A DNA stretch of 64,000 bases from Acidaminobacter hydrogenoformans DSM 2784. Lineage in GTDB: Bacteria > Bacillota > Clostridia > Peptostreptococcales > Acidaminobacteraceae. Below the pieces are notes generated by a model. It saw only the letters and a program-made list of their open reading frames with translations, had not been told where the DNA came from and did no database searches. Below are positions 15,185 to 23,944 of the stretch, in pieces. Both the position numbers and the translations under genes were made by a program. Position 1 is the first letter of the stretch; each line of letters opens with the position of its first letter. The stretch is taken from positions 1 through 64,000 of the forward strand of contig NZ_FMWL01000015.1 of the NCBI RefSeq assembly GCF_900103005.1, written 5' to 3'.

Positions 15185-16633
15185 ATGGCAAATGTCAAAT
15201 TTTTCAGCGGCGAACAAATTCCACTTGAAATGCACAAGGTCAGAATCATTCAGAAACTATTTCTTCCCGAAATCGATCAACGACTCCAAGCCATAACTGA
15301 GGCCGGCAACAACACCTTTCTCCTAAAAAACAGAGACGTCTTTTTGGACATGCTCACGGACAGTGGTGTCAACGCCATGAGCGACCGCCAGCAGGCTGCC
15401 ATGCTCCTGGCAGATGACAGCTACGCTGGCAGTGAAACCTACTTCCGTCTCGAAAACAAAGTCAAAGAAATCTTTGGGATGAATTATTTTCTCCCAACCC
15501 ACCAGGGACGCGCCTGCGAAAACATTATCTCTCAAGTGCTCGTCAAGCCGGGTACTATTGTTCCTATGAACTATCACTTCACAACGACCAAAGCGCATAT
15601 AGTTCTAAATGGTGGCGTTGTAGAAGAAATTTTCATGGATGAAGGCATAGAGGTCGACAGCACACATCCATTCAAAGGCAATATGGATCTTGATAAACTC
15701 AATAAGCTGATTGATGATAATGGCCCAGAAAAAATTGCCTTTGTCCGAATGGAAGCAGGTACAAACCTTATTGGCGGTCAGCCTTTTTCACTTGAAAACC
15801 TGACCGAGGTCAGCCAGATCTGCCGCAGCAGCAATATTCCGATGGTTCTGGACGCCAGCCTCTTGTCTGACAACCTCTATTTCATGAAAATCAGAGATGA
15901 GCAGTGCAAAGACATGAGCATCCATGAGATTACGCTCAAAATGGCTGAGCTCTGCGACATTGTTTATTTTTCAGCCAGAAAGCTCAGCTTCGCCCGTGGT
16001 GGCGGCATTGCCATCCATGACGAGAGCATGTACAAAAAATTTCAGGAGCTCATTCCACTTTACGAAGGCTTCCTGACCTATGGTGGTATGTCTGTGCGCG
16101 AAATGGAAGCCATGACCGTAGGACTCGATGAGACCATGGACATGGATATGATCAACCAGGGACCGCAGTTTATTGCCTATATGGTAGATGAGCTGGTCAA
16201 GAAAGGCATTCCGGTCGTCACACCTGCCGGTGGCCTGGGTTGTCATCTGGATGCCATGCGTTTCGTGTCACACATCCCTCAGAATGAATATCCAGCCGGG
16301 GCCCTCGCATCAGCCCTTTACCTCATCAGCGGCATCAGGGGGATGGAGCGCGGCACTATGTCAGAGCAGCGCAACCCGGATGGCAGCGAACCTTTGTCAG
16401 CCATGGAGCTCTTGAGACTCGCTATGCCAAGACGCGTTTATACCCTGTCCCAGGTCAAATATGCTCTGGACAGGATTCAGTGGTTGTATGAGAACCGCGC
16501 GCTGATTGGCGGCCTCAGATTTTACGAAGAGCCTAAGGTCCTGCGCTTCTTCTTTGGCAAGCTTGAGCCCGTCTCAGATTGGCAGGAGCGCCTCGTTGAG
16601 AAATTTAAGGCAGACTTTGGAGATAGCCTATAG
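15185..16633 (+). CDS. Tyrosine phenol-lyase-like beta-eliminating lyase (tryptophanase family)
   Basis: A 482-aa PLP enzyme of the TPL/TnaA family. Matches are GYNTFLL-like AGNNTFLL, DLLTDSG-like DMLTDSGVNAMSD, DDSYAGSE (Tyr71 of TPL), PTHQGRACEN, HFTTTKAH, the PLP Lys in SARKLSF, GIRGMERGTMS (the TPL-type MERG, not the TnaA-type VEIG) and LRLAMPRRVYT (Arg404 of TPL). It would split tyrosine to phenol, pyruvate and ammonia, or run in reverse. An oddity is that the usual DATR after the PLP-contacting Asp is DASL, losing Arg217. The preceding T-box implies control by tRNA charging. Another aromatic or beta-substituted amino acid remains possible. Confidence 0.75.
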   Translation: MANVKFFSGEQIPLEMHKVRIIQKLFLPEIDQRLQAITEAGNNTFLLKNRDVFLDMLTDSGVNAMSDRQQAAMLLADDSYAGSETYFRLENKVKEIFGMNYFLPTHQGRACENIISQVLVKPGTIVPMNYHFTTTKAHIVLNGGVVEEIFMDEGIEVDSTHPFKGNMDLDKLNKLIDDNGPEKIAFVRMEAGTNLIGGQPFSLENLTEVSQICRSSNIPMVLDASLLSDNLYFMKIRDEQCKDMSIHEITLKMAELCDIVYFSARKLSFARGGGIAIHDESMYKKFQELIPLYEGFLTYGGMSVREMEAMTVGLDETMDMDMINQGPQFIAYMVDELVKKGIPVVTPAGGLGCHLDAMRFVSHIPQNEYPAGALASALYLISGIRGMERGTMSEQRNPDGSEPLSAMELLRLAMPRRVYTLSQVKYALDRIQWLYENRALIGGLRFYEEPKVLRFFFGKLEPVSDWQERLVEKFKADFGDSL

Positions 16634-16722
16634 GGGAAAAACCGGAGCGTTAGGCGTTAGGCGTCAGTCGAAGGGGCATTTCCTGGTTGATCCACTTCCT
16701 CCACCAAGGTGTTGATTGAACG

Positions 16723-16784
16723 AAAAAAGACCATCGGCAAGCTTTTCAGGCCTTAAAAGCCTTAAGAGTTGCCGATGGTCTTTT
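16723..16784. repeat. Family A palindrome, copy 3 (terminator-like)
   Basis: AAAAAAGACCATCGGCAAG / TTGCCGATGGTCTTTT between two convergent genes, placed to end both transcripts. The upstream flank GTTGATTGAACG is nearly the same as at the copy at 23824. Confidence 0.85.
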
Positions 16785-16831
16785 CTCTTCAACCGTCTTC
16801 AGTGTATACGAAAGCGTTTTAATTTCATCAA

Positions 16832-18016
16832 TTATTCAATGTAATTCTCAACCACCAGTGCCGTTCCCATGCCGCCACCAATACAAAGTGTCGCCAGGCC
16901 ATACTTTGATTTTCGTCTTTTCATTTCGTATAACAAGCTGACTAAAATCCTGTTGCCTGATGCACCCACAGGATGGCCAAGCGCAATGGCGCCGCCGTTG
17001 ACATTGACTTTCTCCATGTCTGTCCATCCCATGTCGCGGCCAACTGCGATGGACTGCGCAGCAAAGGCTTCGTTAGCTTCAATCAAATCGAGATCTGAAA
17101 CTGTCAGGCCACTTTTCTCCAAAGCCTTTTGGGAGGCTGGCACAGGTCCAATCCCCATGATCATAGGTTCAACACCTGAAGAAGCATAGCTGACAATTCT
17201 GGCTAAAGGTTTAAGGTTTAGTGCTTCAGCTTTTTCCTTGGACATAATTAACACCGCAGAAGCCCCATCGTTTATGCCCGAAGCGTTTCCAGCTGTTACA
17301 GACCCCTCTCTCTTGAACACAGGCTTCATCTTTTGCAAGCTTTCAATACTTGTCTCACGAGGAAATTCATCTGTGTCAAAGACGGTTTCACCTTTTTTAC
17401 TTTTTAAAACCACGGGAACAATTTCGTCTTTAAATTTCCCTTCTTTGATCGCCGCAGCAGCTCTCACTTGGCTTCTTAAAGCAAATTCATCCTGTTCGGC
17501 TCTTGTAATTTTCCAACGCGTATTAATCTCTTCAGCGGTAACACCCATATGGCAATCATTGAAAGCTTCCTGCAGACCATCTTTAATCATGGTATCCACA
17601 AGAACACCGTTACCCATACGGTAGCCATTTCTCGCCTTTTCTAAAGCAAAGGGTGCCATGCTCATATTTTCCATGCCGCCTGCCAGGATACAATCCGCAT
17701 CGCCAGCTTTGATAATTTGGGCTGCAAGACTGACAGCCCTTAACCCTGAACCACACACTTTGTTTATGGTCATGGCGGGGATGTCTACAGGAAATCCGGC
17801 TTTAATCATAGACTGTCGAGCGACATTTTGGCCTTGAGCCGCTTGCAGGACGCAGCCAAAAATTACTTCTTCCACAGTCTCAGGGCTAATTCCAGCTCTC
17901 TTGACTGCCTCTTCCATGACAATCTTGCCAAGTTCAACAGCTGGCGTATCTTTAAGCGACCCATTAAAGGCACCTATGGGTGTTCGACACGCGCTAACTA
18001 AAACAACCTCTCTCAT
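16832..18016 (-). CDS. Acetyl-CoA C-acetyltransferase (thiolase)
   Basis: A 394-aa biosynthetic-type thiolase. The nucleophilic Cys is in [11 protein letters not shown] (about residue 88). GHPVGASG (His about 348) and CIGGGMGTA (Cys about 378) complete the active site. It cleaves acetoacetyl-CoA to two acetyl-CoA, or the reverse. It is last in the operon after the CoA-transferase genes, so it would finish the degradation of acetoacetate released by the cleavage enzyme. It follows the CoA-transferase B gene by about 52 bp. Confidence 0.92.
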   Translation of the reverse strand: MREVVLVSACRTPIGAFNGSLKDTPAVELGKIVMEEAVKRAGISPETVEEVIFGCVLQAAQGQNVARQSMIKAGFPVDIPAMTINKVCGSGLRAVSLAAQIIKAGDADCILAGGMENMSMAPFALEKARNGYRMGNGVLVDTMIKDGLQEAFNDCHMGVTAEEINTRWKITRAEQDEFALRSQVRAAAAIKEGKFKDEIVPVVLKSKKGETVFDTDEFPRETSIESLQKMKPVFKREGSVTAGNASGINDGASAVLIMSKEKAEALNLKPLARIVSYASSGVEPMIMGIGPVPASQKALEKSGLTVSDLDLIEANEAFAAQSIAVGRDMGWTDMEKVNVNGGAIALGHPVGASGNRILVSLLYEMKRRKSKYGLATLCIGGGMGTALVVENYIE

Positions 18017-18068
18017 TTATATACCTTCTTTCAGTGCAGTCAATTTCCGATTCCAAGGTTTCTATGTG

Positions 18069-18722
18069 TCAAATTTCAATAAGCTTAACTGGCTCTTGAA
18101 TAATCAAATCCGCATCAGTCGCCGCTCTCAATTCATCCACAGTAACATTTGGTGCAATTTCAAGCACTTTCAGGCCCTCAGGAACGACTTCCATAACTGC
18201 CATTTCAGTGACAATTAAATTCACCTGTGCTTTGGCTGTCAATGGCAATGTACATTGCTTCATAATTTTGGGCGTGCCTTTGGCCGTATGCTGCATAGCG
18301 ACAATAACGCGTTTAGCACCCGTGACGAGGTCCATGGCACCACCCATACCAGGCACCATTTTGCCAGGTACCATCCAGTTGGCGAGATTGCCCTGCTGAT
18401 CCACCTCCAGTGCTCCAAGCACCGTAGCATTGACGTGGCCACCTCTTATCAGGCCAAAGGAGAATGCACTGTCAAAGAAACACCCACCTGTCAGAACGCT
18501 GACAGGCTGTCCACCGGCATTCGTGATCTCCCAATCATAACACATGGCTTCCGGTACCGGTCCTAATCCAATCATGCCATTTTCTGATTGAAAATTCACC
18601 TCAATATCAGAAGGGACATAATTGCCGACCATAGTAGGCAAACCAATACCCAAGTTGATCAGATCACCATCTTTAAACTCTTTAGCCACACGTCGCGCAA
18701 TAAACTCCTTAGAATCCATCAT
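18069..18722 (-). CDS. 3-oxoacid CoA-transferase, subunit B
   Basis: A 217-aa beta subunit of a family I CoA-transferase. The catalytic Glu is in [12 protein letters not shown] (about residue 49). [11 protein letters not shown] and the C-terminal VTEMAVMEV complete the family pattern. With subunit A it activates acetoacetate (or butyrate-type acids) with CoA from acetyl- or acyl-CoA. The start ATG overlaps the TGA of subunit A (ATGA); AGGAGGGG lies 8 nt upstream. Confidence 0.9.
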   Translation of the reverse strand: MMDSKEFIARRVAKEFKDGDLINLGIGLPTMVGNYVPSDIEVNFQSENGMIGLGPVPEAMCYDWEITNAGGQPVSVLTGGCFFDSAFSFGLIRGGHVNATVLGALEVDQQGNLANWMVPGKMVPGMGGAMDLVTGAKRVIVAMQHTAKGTPKIMKQCTLPLTAKAQVNLIVTEMAVMEVVPEGLKVLEIAPNVTVDELRAATDADLIIQEPVKLIEI

Positions 18723-19375
18723 TCTTGATCCCCTCCTACAACGGCACTTACCAAGACGCCTGGAGTCATGACATCATTGGGATGGATCTCTCCAACCTCG
18801 ACAATTTCCATGGCTTCGACTATGACGTAATCCGCAGCCAAGGCAATGATTGAGTTAAAATTACGCGTCGTCCCATTGTAGTAAACATTACCTTTTTTAT
18901 CCACTTTGGAACCATAAAGCAGTGCCACATCTGCTCTGAGTGGAAGCTCCAAAATATATTCCTTTCCCTCAATGGTAAGCTTTTGTTTGCCTTCTTCCAC
19001 GACTGTCCCCAGACCTGTGGGCGTCAGGACCCCACCCAGTCCTACACCGCCCGAACGGATCTGTTCAATCAAAGTCCCTTGAGGGACGAGTACCACTTCG
19101 GTTTCTCCCTCTGTCATCTGACGTCCAGTTTCCTTGTTCGTTCCTATATGTGATACAACAGCCTTTTTGACTTGTTTGGACACAATCAGCTTCCCAATGC
19201 CTTTATCAGGAAAGGACGTGTCATTTGCTATAACAGTCAAATCTTTGACGCCTTTTTCAATCAGCTTGTCAATCATGCGCTCAGGTGTTCCACACCCGAG
19301 AAAACCGCCAATCATAACAGTCATGCCATCTTTGATCTTGAGCGTCGCTTCATCGATCGACATAAACTTCTTCAC
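18719..19375 (-). CDS. 3-oxoacid CoA-transferase, subunit A
   Basis: The alpha subunit is about 218 aa. [14 protein letters not shown] near the N-terminus and the [15 protein letters not shown] stretch are family I CoA-transferase marks. The frame extends to a TTG at 19390, but GAGGAGG is inside that extension and points to the GTG at 19375 as the start. It forms the heteromer with subunit B. The likely acceptor is acetoacetate made by the cleavage enzyme directly upstream. Confidence 0.9.
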   Translation of the reverse strand: MKKFMSIDEATLKIKDGMTVMIGGFLGCGTPERMIDKLIEKGVKDLTVIANDTSFPDKGIGKLIVSKQVKKAVVSHIGTNKETGRQMTEGETEVVLVPQGTLIEQIRSGGVGLGGVLTPTGLGTVVEEGKQKLTIEGKEYILELPLRADVALLYGSKVDKKGNVYYNGTTRNFNSIIALAADYVIVEAMEIVEVGEIHPNDVMTPGVLVSAVVGGDQE

Positions 19376-19413
19376 GAAATCCCTCCTCAATCCTTAAGCA
19401 TTCATCGAATAAA

Positions 19414-20226
19414 TTACAGGCTTAGGATTCTAACAACATCCTCAGGTGTCGCTATTTTTCTTCCAACAGCATTCGCAATTTTTACAATCCGCTCAACAAG
19501 CATTGGATTCGAAGCCGGTACACCTTTTTCGAATTCGACCACATCTTCAAGCCCAGTTCTGACATGACCGCCCATAGCAATCGCCATGGTTAAAAGCGGG
19601 ACATGACTTTTGCCTACAGCCGTGACCGACCAAGTCGAACCCTCAGGCAAACTGTCCACCATGTACATCAGATTTTTCGGTGTCCCAGTTATGGAACCAG
19701 GGACGTTCATAACCAGATTAAAATGCAAGGGCCCTTTTAAAATGCCACGTTTCATAAGGAAATTCGCGTTAGAGATCATGGCAAGATCAAACGCTTCAAT
19801 TTCAGGCTTAATCCCATTTTGAAGCATCTTAGAAGCCAAAGCTTCGACAAGCTCTGGAGAGTTGGCATTGACACTGCTTGGAAAGTTGGATGAGCCTGTA
19901 GAAAGACTCGCCATTTGCACATTTAGGTCCAGCATTTGGCCTCGCCATTCAACTGTATTTTCGCCCCCTCTGGCGCCTGTTGAAAGCTGACGAATCACAT
20001 TGACTTTCTCGATTTCGAGCAAGTTAATGACCTGTTCGAACAAGCCGCGGTCACTTGTCGGTTTTTGCTGATCGTCTCTGACATGTATGTGCGCTACAGA
20101 AGCACCAAGTTCAGCACATGCTTTGATGTTATCAACGATTTCCCTGGTCGTAACAGGCGTGTTTGGATTCATTTCTTTTGTTGGCACGTTACCTGTATGT
20201 GCTAAAGTGATAATTAATTTTTCCAT
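19414..20226 (-). CDS. Beta-keto acid cleavage enzyme (BKACE/Kce family, DUF849)
   Basis: A 270-aa TIM-barrel Zn enzyme. Metal and catalytic segments visible are HIHVRD (residues 46-51, the two His), QLSTGARGG, EIEAFD (about 143) and GGHVRTGLED (Arg and Glu of the metal site). The family condenses a beta-keto acid with acetyl-CoA to give acetoacetate and a new acyl-CoA. The lysine-fermentation Kce has Glu at position 14, which I recall as contacting the substrate amino group. Here position 14 is Val, so 3-keto-5-aminohexanoate is an unlikely substrate. The neighbours fit: an aminotransferase to make the keto acid, then CoA-transferase and thiolase for acetoacetate. Confidence 0.88.
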   Translation of the reverse strand: MEKLIITLAHTGNVPTKEMNPNTPVTTREIVDNIKACAELGASVAHIHVRDDQQKPTSDRGLFEQVINLLEIEKVNVIRQLSTGARGGENTVEWRGQMLDLNVQMASLSTGSSNFPSSVNANSPELVEALASKMLQNGIKPEIEAFDLAMISNANFLMKRGILKGPLHFNLVMNVPGSITGTPKNLMYMVDSLPEGSTWSVTAVGKSHVPLLTMAIAMGGHVRTGLEDVVEFEKGVPASNPMLVERIVKIANAVGRKIATPEDVVRILSL

Positions 20227-20263
20227 TGGTTTACTCCTCTCTGACTCCTATTGGTAAACGGTT

Positions 20264-21625
20264 TTATAACACGTCATCACATGTCTTTTTGATAGCTGTT
20301 TCGAGACCATTAAAGAGCTCATCCACTTCTTCTTTGGTAATATTTATTGGCGGGGTGATTTGGAGATGATCCCCTCTCAGGCCATCTGCAGATCCGCCAC
20401 CTGGATATGGCACAATCCCTTCGTTGAGACAATGCTTCGTTGCAATAGCGTTTACTTTTGCGCTTGTTTCAAAAGGCATTTTGGTTTTTTGGTCTTTTAC
20501 AAATTCTACACCGAGCATTAACCCCTTGCCACGAACGTCGCCAATAATAGGATACTTATAAAGAGTTTCAAGTTTGCTTAGCAGATATTCACCTTGCTTC
20601 GCGCAGTTTTCAACAAACTTTTCTCGTTCAATGATCTCAATGACTTTTAAAGCTATGCCAGTAGAGAGTGGATTTGAAGCATAGGTATGTCCATGGTGGA
20701 AGCTTCCAGAGCCGTTGACCATTATAGTATTGAATATTTCGTCACTCGCTATAGCGGCTCCAATAGGCGTGTATCCACAGCTCATCCCTTTTGCTGTACA
20801 CATGATATCCGGCACGGCATCACCAAAATGCTCGATCGCCATCTTCTTGCCTGTTCTGCCGAATCCCGCCATAACTTCGTCATCAATCCAAAGCACATCA
20901 TATCTGGTGCAAATCTCTCTGATCATCTTGAAATAAATTGGATGAGGGTGAACACCCGGTGCAGAGGAACCAATAACTGGCTCGCTGATAAAAGCTACAA
21001 TATTCTCTGGCCCTTGTCTTAAAATTTCAGCTTCAAGCGCTTCGGCGCATTTGATACTTGTCTCTTCTAACGTCTCGCATCCCCATGGATTTCTGTAATG
21101 ATAGAATTGAGGAATTTTAGGAAACTGCGCAAGCATTGGATCAAACATTTTTTTCCTGCCGGTGATCCCAGTCATTGCCAATGCCCCTAAAGTATTCCCA
21201 TGAAAAGATGTCCATTTAGAGATGACTTTCCACTTAGAAGTTTTTCCGCCATCACGTTCCACAAAATACTGTCGCGCTAATTTAATTGCCGTTTCTGTTG
21301 ATTCTGATCCACCGGAAACGAAATAAACATGATTTAAATCTCCAGGTGTCCATTCACTGACTTTTTTGGCGCAGTCTTCAATAGTATCCACAGTGAATCT
21401 CGAAAGGTGGGTGAAAGCTATTCTTTCAATTAACTCTTTAGCATATTCCGCGACCTCTTTATTGCCATGCCCAATATTGGCAACTGCAGACCCTGAGCAG
21501 GCGTCCAAATAACGTTTTCCGTTCTCACCGAATAGATAGACACCTTCTCCTCTTTCTATCTTTGGATAATGCCAATTTTGATTTCTGTAAAATACATTGT
21601 TTTGAGGCGCTTTATTTAAGCTCAT
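20264..21625 (-). CDS. Class III (omega/beta-type) aminotransferase
   Basis: A 453-aa PLP aminotransferase of subgroup III (fold type I). DACSGSAVANIGHGN, FVSGGSESTETAIKLARQY, WIDDEVMAGFGRTG and the catalytic Lys in CTAKGMSCGYTPIG are clear. Such enzymes act on amino groups away from the alpha carbon (beta-alanine, beta-amino acids, diamines). Here it would turn the imported compound into the beta-keto acid used by the cleavage enzyme 37 bp downstream. GGAG lies before the ATG. Substrate is inferred only from context. Confidence 0.85.
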   Translation of the reverse strand: MSLNKAPQNNVFYRNQNWHYPKIERGEGVYLFGENGKRYLDACSGSAVANIGHGNKEVAEYAKELIERIAFTHLSRFTVDTIEDCAKKVSEWTPGDLNHVYFVSGGSESTETAIKLARQYFVERDGGKTSKWKVISKWTSFHGNTLGALAMTGITGRKKMFDPMLAQFPKIPQFYHYRNPWGCETLEETSIKCAEALEAEILRQGPENIVAFISEPVIGSSAPGVHPHPIYFKMIREICTRYDVLWIDDEVMAGFGRTGKKMAIEHFGDAVPDIMCTAKGMSCGYTPIGAAIASDEIFNTIMVNGSGSFHHGHTYASNPLSTGIALKVIEIIEREKFVENCAKQGEYLLSKLETLYKYPIIGDVRGKGLMLGVEFVKDQKTKMPFETSAKVNAIATKHCLNEGIVPYPGGGSADGLRGDHLQITPPINITKEEVDELFNGLETAIKKTCDDVL

Positions 21626-21718
21626 TCAACTCACTCCATTTTTTTGTTTTTATTGATAGGTATGATGTCATTTCAAACGTAATGATTATCTTACAGTTCA
21701 TTAATGTTTCAAGCTATT

Positions 21719-23026
21719 CTAATTGGCATCAGCCAAATCTTCTGATACGGACTGCTCTAATTCTGGAATTTCACTTAAGTCATTAAATCGATCTCTGTCA
21801 AGCAAACCTTCCATTGAAGAAATACAAACAGATGCGACAAGGTCACCACTTGAATTGGTTGATGTATGTGCCTGGTCAATAATTCTGTAGATCCCTGCAA
21901 CCAATGCAGTGGCTTCTAAAGGAAGACCCATGGAGGTCAACAGCGTTATACTGATGATTAATCCAATTTGAGGAGTCGCTGCACATCCAACACTCAGCAG
22001 CGTTGCAGTGATCGCCAGCATGATTTGCTGAGAAAGTGCCAGCGACACGCCATAAAGCTGCGCCGCGAAGAGGACTATGATGCCAAAGTAAATACAGGTT
22101 CCATTCATGTTGGCAGTAGCACCAAGCGGTAATACAAAGCTGGAAATTTCTTTTGGAACACCTAGTCTTGGTGCAATTCTCATAGAAACAGGAAGTGCTG
22201 CTGAAGAAGTACAGGTACTGAATGCAACAAGCCAGCTTTCAAAAGCTTTTTTCCAAAATTTTATTGGACTTACCTTGCCTATGAAAATCAAGAAGATTGA
22301 ATAGACGCCTGCAATCATAATGAAATTCGCCAAATAGTCGACAAAGATAAATTTAGCAACCGGGCCAAAGATTGCGAGCCCAAATTTTGTAATTGCGACA
22401 GCCATTAGTCCGAATACGCCATATGGAATAATGACTAAAACAATATTGATGATCTTAAACATGGTCTCTGATAAGTTGGAGATCAATCCGACCAACGGCT
22501 TCGCTTTGTTTCCAACCATGATCACTGCTATACCAAATAGAATCGCGAATACAATGACCTGCATCATGTTGCCTTCAACCATTGACAGGAATGGATTTGA
22601 CGGAATGAGGTCCAGTATGGTTTGATAAGCCCCTGGCAACTCTTTGACTTGAATTTCAGTTGCAACTTCCCCCATCTGAAAACCTGCGCCTGGTTTAATA
22701 ATATTGCCTAATATTAATCCAATCGTAACCGCGATCATGGCGCTCCCTAAAAAGAAAAGAATAGTTTTTAGTCCAATGTTTCTTAGTTTTTTTACATCAC
22801 CCAAAGATAAAACGCCATCCATGATGCTGAACAAAACTAATGGAACAACAAGCATTCTAATGGACTTCAAGAAAAAGTCGCCAAGAAACTGAAGGAAAGG
22901 AAGGATGCGGTCGTTGACAAGAGGGTTATCTACCCCTCCCATGCCGTTGAGTATGTAACCAAATACAACGCCTAAGATAAGTCCCATAAAAATCTTGTGG
23001 TGCAACTTGAATTTCCTTTTTGACAT
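21719..23026 (-). CDS. Dicarboxylate/amino acid:cation symporter (DAACS/GltP fold), unusual binding site
   Basis: The protein is about 435 aa, with 8 TM segments and two reentrant hairpins. HP1 is CTSSAALPVSMR. The TM7 motif is NMNGTCIYFG instead of the usual NMDGT. The TM8 motif is DQAHTSTNSSGD, where the Arg that holds the side-chain carboxylate in glutamate/aspartate carriers (Arg397 of GltPh) is His. The fold is secure but the substrate is probably not aspartate or glutamate. AAGGAG supports the start at 23026. It sits upstream of the aminotransferase and is the likely importer for the pathway. Confidence 0.85.
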   Translation of the reverse strand: MSKRKFKLHHKIFMGLILGVVFGYILNGMGGVDNPLVNDRILPFLQFLGDFFLKSIRMLVVPLVLFSIMDGVLSLGDVKKLRNIGLKTILFFLGSAMIAVTIGLILGNIIKPGAGFQMGEVATEIQVKELPGAYQTILDLIPSNPFLSMVEGNMMQVIVFAILFGIAVIMVGNKAKPLVGLISNLSETMFKIINIVLVIIPYGVFGLMAVAITKFGLAIFGPVAKFIFVDYLANFIMIAGVYSIFLIFIGKVSPIKFWKKAFESWLVAFSTCTSSAALPVSMRIAPRLGVPKEISSFVLPLGATANMNGTCIYFGIIVLFAAQLYGVSLALSQQIMLAITATLLSVGCAATPQIGLIISITLLTSMGLPLEATALVAGIYRIIDQAHTSTNSSGDLVASVCISSMEGLLDRDRFNDLSEIPELEQSVSEDLADAN

Positions 23027-23078
23027 CTTTTCTTCTCCTTTCAAATTTTCAGTTTGGGATAAGGGGAATAAATAAAAC

Positions 23079-23138
23079 AAAAAAATCCAGCAAATAACAG
23101 AAAGCCATTTGACTTTCTCTCATTTACTGGATTTTTTA
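23079..23138 (-). terminator. Terminator or attenuator between DUF3870 and symporter genes
   Basis: AAAAAAATCCAG / CTGGATTTTTT with inner AAAT/ATTT and AGAAAG/CTTTCT pairing, ending in a T-run on the minus strand. It lies 5' of the symporter gene within the presumed operon. No strong second promoter was seen between it and the symporter ATG, so partial termination is plausible. Confidence 0.7.
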
Positions 23139-23209
23139 TGCTTACAAAAGTGATAAGGTGGTCACTCTCCGCAAAAAAAGCAGTGTATTCAGTTATTATG
23201 GCCAATATC

Positions 23210-23554
23210 TCAGTCTTTTGCAAACTGAGCTTCCATCCAAGCCAAATATTTCTCGTAAGTTGCTTTCAACACGACACATACGGCCTTTTGCGAGGCCCCT
23301 AAAAACCGAAATTTTATTTCTTCAATCAGTGGTTCAATGCCCAGCTCTTTAATGGGATATCCCACAATAATGCTCTTCAAAAAATCTTTAGTGTCACTTG
23401 TGATCAGCGTACATGACATACCAACAACTATTCCCGTTTCGTAATTGATAATAAGCCCAATATCCAAATTCTGATTTAAATGCGCTGATGGCATTTCACA
23501 AGGTAATTTTGCGTATGCACTAAAGTATACGGTGTTTCGATCATAAACGGTCAT
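23210..23554 (-). CDS. DUF3870-like protein
   Basis: A 114-aa soluble protein beginning MTVYDRNTVYFSAYAKLP, with GLIINYETGIVVGMSCTL and GYPIKELGIEPLIEEIK. I recognise this as the DUF3870 pattern, a small clostridial family of unknown role. The ATG at 23554 has GAAGGTG upstream; the frame is open to 23578. It is the first gene before the symporter-aminotransferase-BKACE genes, separated from them by a terminator-like hairpin. Its position suggests a sensory or accessory role in the pathway, but no function can be shown. Confidence 0.7.
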   Translation of the reverse strand: MTVYDRNTVYFSAYAKLPCEMPSAHLNQNLDIGLIINYETGIVVGMSCTLITSDTKDFLKSIIVGYPIKELGIEPLIEEIKFRFLGASQKAVCVVLKATYEKYLAWMEAQFAKD

Positions 23555-23683
23555 AATAACACCTTCAACCCTGACCACTCCAAAGTCATCTTTGATTATT
23601 GACTGATCAGTATTTTCGTTAGTGAAATGAAAATAGAATAAAATAGTATAAACAAAATATATTTTGACAGATTACCTGATGTA

Positions 23684-23712
23684 AACTTATCACATTGTTT
23701 TATAAATATCAA
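23684..23712 (-). promoter_or_regulatory. Promoter of the DUF3870/beta-keto acid operon
   Basis: Minus strand TTGATA (23707-23712), 17 nt, TAAGTT (23684-23689). It contains TTATCACATTGTTT (plus strand, 23687-23700), identical to the gltS promoter region. The remaining bases from 23555 to 23823 are AT-rich and show no gene. Confidence 0.5.
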
Positions 23713-23823
23713 CCTTTTCGAGTGAATTTTCTGATTCTTTCAGATAAGGACAAAATTCAAGGATTCCTCGAAGCCCACTGTTGGTGCTCACCCCCAGCTT
23801 ATTCAACCAGGCGTTGAATGAAC

Positions 23824-23893
23824 GAAAAAAGACCATCGGCAAGTATTTTCAGGCTCTTTTAAAGTGCCTCAAAACAGCTTTGCCGATGGTCTT
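23824..23893. repeat. Family A palindrome, copy 4
   Basis: AAAAAAGACCATCGGCAAG / TTTGCCGATGGTCTTT. The upstream flank CGTTGAATGAACG matches copy 3. It lies past the 3' end of the universal stress gene. Confidence 0.85.
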
Positions 23894-23944
23894 TGCCATT
23901 CCACAGTTTCACTTAAACGCATCCAGATTTCGTCTGCCTCTCTC

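Noticed and set aside
19414-20226. Lysine fermentation (Kce) assignment for the cleavage enzyme
   Set aside because: No kamA, kamDE, kdd or kal nearby and position 14 is Val, so the narrower name was not used.
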